This document shows positions 5,830-12,377 of a DNA stretch of 12,377 bases, piece after piece (position 1 is the stretch's first letter; the number at the start of each line of letters is the position of its first letter). The DNA comes from Alphaproteobacteria bacterium. GTDB lineage: Bacteria; Pseudomonadota; Alphaproteobacteria; RUG11792. The notes below the pieces were generated by a model. The model was not told the DNA's origin. It made no database searches and was given only the letters and a program-made list of their open reading frames with translations. The translations under genes and the position numbers were made by a program. The stretch is taken from positions 1 through 12,377 of the forward strand of contig BNWD01000022.1 of the NCBI GenBank assembly GCA_025998575.1. The letters run 5' to 3'.

Positions 5830-8725
5830 TTAATAATACAAAGAAAATTTTTACGCGTGACGTTTACAAAAGCGTAGATTTGGAAAACGACGGAACAATT
5901 GAGCGGAAATGCAGTTTCAATGATTGTTAGATAAGAGTGCAAAATATAGCTTCAAAATCAAAAATAAACTAGAAAAGAACATGGAGCTTGCTTAAGAAAT
6001 ACGATTCTTTTGCATAAAATGTAAATTGCGGAAGCATAGATTTGGTTGTGAGCGGAATAAAGGAAAGTGCGCAAAAGACATAGCGCTAAGAAGAGGTGCT
6101 CTGATTTTGCATCTTGAAGACGCAGTTATTCAAAATAATAGCAATAATTTTTGCGGAGATATTTGTAAATTAGTTCAGCGAATGAATGGGCTTGATTGGC
6201 GCGCTTTATACACTGGTTAAGCAAAAACGTAATAAGTTGTAAATTCGATTTCATAGATGGGAAATTTGTATAAATATACAAATAAAGAGTATTATTAGAA
6301 TTTGTATTGCCGCTCGCAGAATATAGAGTGCTGTTTATTGAATATGAAAAGCAATATGTACCCACGCAAATCCTCATATAAAATGCCTAACAAGTAAATC
6401 AGAAAACATGTTTTAGTTAAATTGTAATAATTTCATTATTAATAACGACAGGCAAAATATAATTACAAGTTGGTCGCAGTATTTGAGAGTGTAAAATCAT
6501 AAAAATACATAGTTCTGAGGAAAACTATAATATTTATATTCTAAGTTGGATAGATATTGCTTAGAATGAGTTTCAAAATCCAGGTTTCAACACGTAGAAA
6601 AAGTGGTAATTTCTGCTACTATTTTGTTTTTGCAAGGTTTGAAATTATAAAAATATAAAGCGAGCATTACGTAATCGTTTAAAATGTCGCATTCGCAAAT
6701 AAAATTAGTTGCATTATATAATAAATTTATTAGATTGGCGGCAATTGCTTTTAAAGCCAAGTTTATATCTAATATTTTTGATTGCTAATTCTTCTCGATG
6801 ATCGATAAAATATTATTGCTTTTTGAGAGGTTTTGATTTTTATTACACAGAAACAAATACACAAACAATTTTATAAAAATATTTGTTTTATTGTCGCAAA
6901 TATTTTGTTTATACCATACGGAATATTACCTTACTGTATTTTTTAAAGAAAAAATATTAATGAAATACATCAAGCAAAATTGTGACTGGTATTTCAGCAA
7001 TCTTAGTAATCAACTGTACTCCGCTATTAATAAGAACGCTGAATATATTATATGCCGTGGTCTTACTACTGAGAATATTAGTAAATTTTTATTATACATT
7101 GCATATCCTATCGGCGATTTTCTCTCCAAATTTCCTATTATTCTACAAACGAGCTAAACTGAAGGAGTGCATGCAATTTGTTCTGTGCGCACTCCATATG
7201 AGGAATTCCCTAAAATTTAGCTAAAAACATACATGCAAAAGTTCGGCCAAAACGGCTGCAGCGCTAAACGTCCAACTAAATATTTGAGTGTTTCAATGAG
7301 TTGCTAATGCATACTCAGAAAATGTTAAATGGGTATGAAAATGTAGGTAAATATTGAAGAATTCACATCAATATGCTATTATTAAATGGTGGCGTATTAT
7401 GGAAATGTTAAGAAGGACATCAGCTGAAATCGCATTTTTGTCGACAAAAAATCTTTATAGATTATATACCATAAGATATTAGAATAGAGCGCTTTCTTTA
7501 CGCAATGCTTTATTATAAAATCCATTTTCCAGTTTTTGAGAAAAAATCTGAAAATTAAATAAAATATATAAGAACGGCTTTACTTGCGGCGTAATTAAAG
7601 TATAGCAATTCAATATTTCAAAATAATTCTCTGAATTTCTAATATAGCGGCCTACTCTCGCAATAAATAAAGTAAATGTTCAGGCAATCTACATTTGCAA
7701 ACAATAACTCTCATGTTATCAATATTTGTTTTAGTCAAACTTAAAGCACTAACATGAAGTATTTATTATAATATATTAAGCATTCTGAGATGCCTCTACT
7801 ATTTCAAACCTAAGAATGTGTATCAGGTGAAATTTTATTAAGAAAAATTAGCGATACGCTTACTGTTGACTTCAGAAGCTAACATAAACTATTAAATATA
7901 TATATTAGCAATACTTAAATGAAGACTGTTAAACGAAATTTTGTAATAATTAAGAGACCTCTATTCGACATATAAAAATCTGATATATTACATGGCTCGC
8001 TCTAATAATGCTTAACGTGCATTAACAATAAAATATACTAATAAAATTTATACAGAGAAGATCTTATATTAAGTGATGCTTATTATTGATACGCGTAATT
8101 ATTGCAAAATCTTATACATTAATGAATGAAGTAATGCTGGAAAAGTGATATAAATGGGTTACTGTAACTTTGCTGTTAAATAGTTCTGCCATTCAATAAT
8201 TTTTGCAATTATCTTAATAGATATAGACGATTTCTGTTTTAAAAATAGAGCGCATTCAAAATATGCGAAAATGATAGCTATTTACATATAATTTTTTCTA
8301 ATCTTTAGTTGGCGAGTTCTTTTTTGCTCAATTTCGCAATAGAAATTTTGACTAAATAAATGTTTCAGAGTTATATAAAAGCTTTTATGTTTGTTTCAAA
8401 GATGTATTCCATATCGTTAACAGATATAATGTTATTTGACAAAAAAAATAAATATTTTAAAGCGCCAATAAAAACTAATATTAATACTTTTACATATGCT
8501 TGATTTAAGTTCTGCTTATAAAACAACTTATTTCAAACAAGCGATTGCTATAATGCTGTATTTTGAATAATTATTAGTAATTTTATGGTAATTTTTGTAG
8601 AAAAATACTAAAATTTTTCTTTTAATTGAGCTAATGCGCCTGTTGAAATATATAAATAAGCGTCTATAAGCAAGATTTAAAATCTATAAAGTGCATAAAA
8701 ATGCTATTTCTAGGTCGAACATTAA
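5830..8725. other. Long gene desert of about 2.9 kb
   Basis: I find no gene here that I can assign. Stops are dense in all frames and the longest open stretches are under 90 codons. The least poor candidates are 6026-6220 and 6982-7224 on +, described separately or rejected. No tRNA cloverleaf, rRNA segment, CRISPR array or tandem repeat was seen. A GGAGTGC...GCACTCC inverted repeat lies at 7164-7195 and an AT-only one at 6876-6906. The stretch is best read as eroded former coding DNA between rnpB and the rimP operon. Confidence 0.55.
6982..7224 (+). other. Possible small membrane-protein ORF or relic
   Basis: GTG 6982 opens 80 codons with two hydrophobic stretches (ILVINCTPLLIRTLNILYAV and LLRILVNFYYTLHILSAIF) and a basic tail. 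The LLIR...LY.V...RI order faintly resembles the first helix of YggT-family proteins, but the second half does not match. There is no ribosome binding site, and a second frame over the same bases is also open (6891-7157). AT-rich junk readily produces Leu/Ile-rich frames, so this may be accidental. Confidence 0.15.
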
Positions 8726-8728
8726 AGA

Positions 8729-8755
8729 ATGTCATTAAATTATTTTTAATGACAT
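8729..8755. repeat. Perfect 11-bp hairpin upstream of rimP
   Basis: ATGTCATTAAA (8729-8739), loop TTATT, TTTAATGACAT (8745-8755). It lies about 50 bases upstream of the predicted rimP promoter. It could be the terminator of a lost upstream gene or a protein-binding dyad; no clean T-run follows the stem. Confidence 0.6.
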
Positions 8756-8802
8756 CATTATATGTTTTGTTAGAGATGACATACACTGCAGAATTGCCTA
8801 GA

Positions 8803-8831
8803 TTGAATTTTTTACATTTTTATCCGATACT
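8803..8831 (+). promoter_or_regulatory. Predicted promoter of the rimP-nusA-infB operon
   Basis: TTGAAT (8803-8808) and GATACT (8826-8831) are separated by 17 bases, each matching four of six sigma-70 consensus positions. The start would fall near 8838, only about 14 bases before ATG 8852. No Shine-Dalgarno sequence lies in between, so the first gene may be translated as a near-leaderless message. Confidence 0.4.
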
Positions 8832-8851
8832 TTAATCAGTGCTTTTTTGAT

Positions 8852-9353
8852 ATGTGTTTGGCGTTATTTGTGTCTGTGTTAACTGAGAAGATAGAGAAAG
8901 AGATAGAGGGGATTGTTGGAGAGCTAGGTTGTTGCGTTGTTAGGGTTGCTGTGTTTGGGGCGCCCGATCTAAAGACTGTTCAGGTAATGTTTAAAAAAAA
9001 ACGATGGGACTCCCGCTGCTCTTGACGATTGCAGCAAAGTTAGCAGTGCAGTTTCTATTGTTTTGGATGTTGCGAACATTATGAAGAACCGTTATAACTT
9101 GGAAGTTTCATCGCCTGGAATCAATAGACCTCTCGTTAAAAAAGGCGATTTCGAGAGGTTTGTTGGAAAGCATGTTGTAATAAAAACATACATTCCATAT
9201 GCTGATCAAAAAATGTTCAAAGGAATGTTGTTTTCAGCCATGGAAAATGGTATAGAATTACGGTTGGAAGGTCCATCGTGCGATGATTCTTCGTTTGTTA
9301 GTTTTTCTTACGCAGACATCTCTTCCGCATATATAGATGGGGTGAAACAGTAG
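8852..9353 (+). CDS. rimP: Ribosome maturation factor RimP, with a +1 frameshift in a poly(A) run
   Basis: RimP binds the 30S subunit and assists its maturation. Frame 2 from ATG 8852 reads the N-terminal domain (TEKIEKEIEGIVGELGCCVV, then LKTVQVMF) to 8992. It then enters nine A (8993-9001), after which the native frame is frame 3: DGTPAALDDCSKVS, VSIVLDVA, and the signature LEVSSPGINRPL, ending at TAG 9353. Reading the run as eight A gives VMF-KKN-DGTP and a 166-residue protein, the normal family length. Without this, frame 2 ends in a TGA 30 bases on. Everything else is conserved, so either slippage at the run rescues it, the mutation is very recent, or the base is a sequencing error. GTG 8867 is an alternative start. 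It is the first gene of the operon, 31 bases before nusA. Confidence 0.85.
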
Positions 9354-9384
9354 ACGACTCTGCATTTTGGAGAATTTTTTTTAA

Positions 9385-10926
9385 GTGAGCAGGAAAGTAA
9401 AAACTGAAGAAAAGAACTTTATTGGAACAAGGACGGAAATCCTGCAAGTTGCCGATATTGTTGCGCGAGACAAGGGTATAGATCGCGATGAGATTTTGGA
9501 GGCAATGGAGGAAGCTATATTGAAGTCCGCCCAGTTGAAGTATGGCACGGACAAAAATATTGCGGCTCGTATAAACAGAAAGAATGGCGATATCGAGCTG
9601 CTCAGGACATTCGAAATAGTCTTTGAAGTGAACGACCCAGAAAAAGAGATCTCGCTTAAAGCGGCTCGTTCGACAAATCCGGAGGCGGAGATAGGCGGCA
9701 CTGTCGAGGAGCGATTGCCTAACATCGATTTTGGCCGAGTTTCAATTCAATTAGCAAGGCAGGTTTTGGTTCAACGCGTTCAAATGGCCGAGCATAATAA
9801 GCAAATCAAAGAGTTCAAAGAGCGTGTTGGCGATATGATAAGCGGTGTCGTCAAACGAGCAGAGTTTCAAAATGTTATTCTCGATGTAGGCCATGCTGAA
9901 GGTATTTTGAAAAAATTTGACCTCTTGCCTAACGAAAATTTCAATATCGGAGACAGAGTTAAGGCCTACCTTTATGCACTCAATGACGATGCTTCCATGC
10001 CACTTTTGCAGCTTTCTAGAACTCATTCTGGATTTTTGAAGAAGCTATTTGAACAAGAAGTTCCTGAAATTTATAGCGGAACTGTCAAGATCATGGGGGT
10101 CGCAAGAGAGCCTGGCAGTAAAGCGAAAATGGCAGTTTTTTCGTCTGATTCAACGTTGGATCCAATTGGTGCTTGCGTTGGCATCAAGGGAGCTCGGGTG
10201 CAAGCCGTTGTTGACGAGCTTAAAGGCGAAAAAATTGATATAGTTCTATGGGACGACAACACAGCTAGCTTCATAGTCAATAGTTTGGCTCCAGCTGAAG
10301 TCAAGAGATTGGTCATGGAAGAGTCTGGAAACAGGGTCGATGTCGTCGTTCCAACCAATCAACTAAGCGGAGCTATTGGGCGCCGGGGGCAGAACGTTCG
10401 TTTGGCGTCGAAGCTAACTGGTTGGACGATCAGCGTCATAACAGAGGAACAAGACGCGGCCTACAGAACTGCCGAAACAACTCGTCTAGTCAAGCTTTTA
10501 ATGGGCGCTCTTGATGTTGACGAAATGGTTGCGCATTTGTTAATTGGAGAAGGATATTGCCTTGTTGAAGATTTAGCGAATGTTAGTTTGGAAGAACTTT
10601 CCGTAATCGAAGGGTTCGACGAAGACATTGCGTCCGAAATCATCAATAGAGCAAAAAGTTATTTGGAGGCAAAACGGCTTAGCATTGACAAATTATGTCA
10701 AGAGAAAAACGTCCAACGAGATTTAATCGAGTGTGGGTTGATCAGATCGGAATTGCTTGAAATGCTGATTAATTCCGATATAAAAAATTTAGACGATCTT
10801 GGGGCGCTCTCGTCCGATGAGCTAATTGATATAACTGAAAATTCTCTGAGCAGAAAAGAAGCAGAAGCTCTCATAATGAATATTAGAGGAAAATGGTTCG
10901 GAGGGTCAAAAAAAATTGATGCTTAA
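9385..10926 (+). CDS. nusA: Transcription elongation/antitermination factor NusA
   Basis: NusA binds RNA polymerase and nascent RNA, modulating pausing, termination and rRNA antitermination. The 513 residues give the full domain order: N-terminal polymerase-binding domain (about 1-135, with IDFGRVSIQLARQVLVQRV at 114-132), S1 domain (about 147-212), KH1 (GIKGARVQAV at 266-275), KH2 (GAIGRRGQNVRLASKLTGW at 329-347) and two C-terminal acidic repeats (LEELSVIEGFDEDIASEI at 402-419 and a second, more diverged one around 465-503). Two C-terminal repeats are typical of Proteobacteria. The GTG at 9385 is forced: an in-frame TAA (9382-9384) lies immediately before it and the first internal Met is far downstream. 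GGAG at 9369-9372 is 12 bases away, slightly long. There are no frameshifts. Its last eight bases overlap the next ORF's ATG, indicating translational coupling. Confidence 0.97.
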   Translation: MSRKVKTEEKNFIGTRTEILQVADIVARDKGIDRDEILEAMEEAILKSAQLKYGTDKNIAARINRKNGDIELLRTFEIVFEVNDPEKEISLKAARSTNPEAEIGGTVEERLPNIDFGRVSIQLARQVLVQRVQMAEHNKQIKEFKERVGDMISGVVKRAEFQNVILDVGHAEGILKKFDLLPNENFNIGDRVKAYLYALNDDASMPLLQLSRTHSGFLKKLFEQEVPEIYSGTVKIMGVAREPGSKAKMAVFSSDSTLDPIGACVGIKGARVQAVVDELKGEKIDIVLWDDNTASFIVNSLAPAEVKRLVMEESGNRVDVVVPTNQLSGAIGRRGQNVRLASKLTGWTISVITEEQDAAYRTAETTRLVKLLMGALDVDEMVAHLLIGEGYCLVEDLANVSLEELSVIEGFDEDIASEIINRAKSYLEAKRLSIDKLCQEKNVQRDLIECGLIRSELLEMLINSDIKNLDDLGALSSDELIDITENSLSRKEAEALIMNIRGKWFGGSKKIDA

Positions 10927-11728
10927 TCACTCTATATCATTTGTTAATGGCCTTAGGATTGCAAATATTACGATACGTTTTAGGAGTTGGCAAATTTATA
11001 GTTATATAAGTAACGAAATAATTGATATTTGGCCAAACAAGAGAAATAATTTTTGTTGTAATAACAATTTATTTTTAAGCTCTGCAATGAATTATTGGAA
11101 TCGTATTAGTAGAGCAATAAAAATTGATTCATTTGTTAATTCTCTAGATAAAAATGGAAGATTTTACGATAAATATCAGAATTGTTTGCCTAAACACAAC
11201 GCTGAAAGTTTGTCAAATATTCATCAGACGCTTTATAATCAATCTTTGTTTGTGAATATTATTAGAGAAAAATGTTTGCTGTTTAACAATATTGTTAGTA
11301 AAGCAACTTGCTTTCGCGAATACAAGTCTGAAGTTTTGCGATGTTGCAATATCAATAGCTTCCTATCATGCGCAGACGCTATTAAAGATCGTAATATATT
11401 TGATATCTGTTTAAATAAACATGGAAATTTTAACTGTAATAAAAAGGAATTTTTCAAAAGAAATCACTGTGTTCATAAAATAAAGATTGCTCGAAATATT
11501 TTGGCAAACAAAACAGCTTGTAATTATAACTTATTCTCACTGGTGAATTTTATGAACATAGCGCTTAATGTTTTCAACATACTTTGCGATATTTTTTTTA
11601 AATTTGTGTGCAAAAGCGAGAAAATTTGCTCTTGCTGTATAAATATAGTTGATTTTGGTAGTAAAAATAAGTATAATATGCTTATTAATGGATTGTATAA
11701 ATTGGAGGTTTTTAATGGCAAGTTCTGA
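10919..11728 (+). CDS. Fast-evolving protein in the ylxR position (possible divergent YlxR)
   Basis: The 269 residues from ATG 10919 overlap the nusA stop by eight bases and infB by fourteen. GGAGGG (10900-10905) is 13 bases before the ATG; TTG 10916 is an alternative start. This slot normally holds ylxR (an RNA-binding protein, DUF448 plus an L7Ae-like domain in Alphaproteobacteria). Only faint matches remain: an ITIRF near residue 20, where YlxR has LIRF, and AIKDRNIFDICL (154-165), where the L7Ae-like part has 'AlGR.NVVHaal' in register. The R.CI.T motif and most glycines are gone. The protein is rich in Asn, Ile, Phe and Lys and has 17 Cys. The last third (about 205-245) is hydrophobic and Cys-rich without known homology. 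Keeping 269 codons open in such AT-rich DNA argues for selection. Identity as YlxR is an inference; it could be an unrelated replacement. Confidence 0.6.
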   Translation: MLNHSISFVNGLRIANITIRFRSWQIYSYISNEIIDIWPNKRNNFCCNNNLFLSSAMNYWNRISRAIKIDSFVNSLDKNGRFYDKYQNCLPKHNAESLSNIHQTLYNQSLFVNIIREKCLLFNNIVSKATCFREYKSEVLRCCNINSFLSCADAIKDRNIFDICLNKHGNFNCNKKEFFKRNHCVHKIKIARNILANKTACNYNLFSLVNFMNIALNVFNILCDIFFKFVCKSEKICSCCINIVDFGSKNKYNMLINGLYKLEVFNGKF

Positions 11729-12377
11729 TGAAAAAATTATTTCTCTTGCTGACGAGCAGAAAATGGCAAATTCTAATGTTCAAAGCAAGCGGGAACGAAA
11801 GACTATCACGCTGAAATCAGTTGGCAATGGTTCGTTTCCTAGAGTGCAACAACAGGGGAAAACGGTAGAGGTAGAAATAAAAAGAAACAATAGGCTTTTG
11901 GTTGTTGATTTGGATTCTAATAAGAAGTCTAGCTTCAAAAATTCTGCGGTGCAAAATGATAAACCTCGTAGTGTCGGTAGCTTGACAGATCTGGAGTTCA
12001 AGGCTCGTGTCAAAGCTCTTCAGGAATCTATGAAGGAGGAACTAGATGCAATTTCTACGCAAACAACTCCTTTGGCTCAAAAAGCAGAGTCAGACGCTCA
12101 ACAGATTTCTGAGGCAGAAACTCCGATTTTGACTGTTATTCAACCTAAGCAAAATTCAAAGCCAAAAGAGTCTCCGCCATACGAAAGCAGAAGAACTCCG
12201 TTTCGACCTGCCTCTTCTAAATCTATGCCTATGAAAAAACCTGAGAATGTTGTTTTCAAAGCGGCTGAATATTCGCGCTCTAATTCTTCTAAAACAGCTC
12301 CAAAGCCTGCAAATTCCAAAGATTTGCCAGCTACTTCTTTTTCAAAACTTCCACCTGCAAAACTACGGCCAAAAACT
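11715..12377 (+). CDS. infB: Translation initiation factor IF-2, N-terminal part (runs off the window)
   Basis: IF2 is the GTPase that places initiator tRNA on the 30S subunit and joins the subunits. ATG 11715 has GGAGG at 11704-11708 with six bases spacing, the best ribosome binding site in the window. The 221 codons present show the IF2 N-terminal region: a basic start with RKTITLKS, the VEVEIKRNNRLLVVDL segment that alphaproteobacterial IF2 has as 'tvaVEvkrkr', the SLTDLEFKARVKALQ helix, then a low-complexity Pro/Ser/Lys/Ala linker. The GTPase domain lies beyond the window. The position after nusA and the ylxR slot confirms the assignment. The frame is open with no breaks. It overlaps the upstream ORF by 14 bases, so the two are probably coupled in translation. 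Confidence 0.93.
   Translation, partial: MASSDEKIISLADEQKMANSNVQSKRERKTITLKSVGNGSFPRVQQQGKTVEVEIKRNNRLLVVDLDSNKKSSFKNSAVQNDKPRSVGSLTDLEFKARVKALQESMKEELDAISTQTTPLAQKAESDAQQISEAETPILTVIQPKQNSKPKESPPYESRRTPFRPASSKSMPMKKPENVVFKAAEYSRSNSSKTAPKPANSKDLPATSFSKLPPAKLRPKT

Noticed and set aside
4841..5930. Several plus-strand frames opposite the Tim44-like gene and through rnpB
   Set aside because: They overlap a conserved protein gene and a structured RNA on the other strand and show no family resemblance.
6026..6220. 64-codon frame containing ALILHLEDAV, similar to the CitE/HpcH aldolase motif
   Set aside because: Only one ten-residue match, no ribosome binding site, no further family motifs on either side, and another frame over the same bases looks equally protein-like.
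6876..6906. AAAATATTTG...CAAATATTTT inverted repeat
   Set aside because: Entirely A/T except the loop-closing pair, in AT-rich sequence where such repeats arise by chance; no gene ends next to it.
8708..8725. GGTCGAAC resembling a tRNA T-loop
   Set aside because: No acceptor, D or anticodon stem could be found at the required distances on either strand.
9381..10358. Long minus-strand frames opposite nusA
   Set aside because: They are antisense shadows of a clearly conserved gene, with no start signals or family motifs.

Overview
The window comes from an AT-rich alphaproteobacterium with a decaying genome, most likely an obligate intracellular symbiont or parasite of the Holosporales/Rickettsiales kind. 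This rests on four things: the rimP-nusA-(ylxR position)-infB order with an alpha-type NusA, a Tim44-like inner-membrane gene typical of Alphaproteobacteria, very low coding density (only about a third of the window is plausibly intact protein gene), and many frameshifted remnants. The lineage is an inference from content; no 16S gene is present.

Layout. Bases 1-198 hold scraps of two housekeeping genes: ruvX (DERLST motif) and what looks like the last part of rsmA, on different frames. Bases 207-1356 are a family 5 glycoside hydrolase (cellulase-type) pseudogene, broken by several frameshifts but with both catalytic-glutamate motifs readable. Bases 1360-4640 contain no clearly intact known gene. 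They hold three diverged copies of one dispersed sequence family (about 1440-1640 on +, 2493-2880 and 3620-3985 on -), an unrecognised small gene with a damaged start (3044-3398), and a compact GC-rich nested-palindrome element (3508-3604) next to a perfect 12-bp hairpin (3479-3507). The element is open as a reading frame on the minus strand, as rickettsial palindromic elements often are.

Bases 4771-5376 (minus) encode an apparently intact Tim44/TimA-like protein. Directly upstream on the same strand is rnpB, the RNase P RNA (5401-5787), with a recognisable promoter and a T-rich tail. Bases 5790-8800 are a gene desert of about 3 kb with no gene I can identify.

From 8800 to the end runs the transcription/translation operon, all on +: rimP (30S maturation), nusA (elongation and antitermination), a fast-evolving Cys/Asn-rich ORF in the ylxR slot, and the 5' part of infB (IF2), with overlaps at the last two junctions. 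rimP reads as a full family member only if a 9-A run is read as 8 A, which suggests either a new inactivating mutation, a sequencing error, or rescue by RNA polymerase slippage at poly(A). The points most worth following are the palindromic element, the rimP poly(A) frameshift, the three-copy decayed family and the aberrant ylxR-slot protein.
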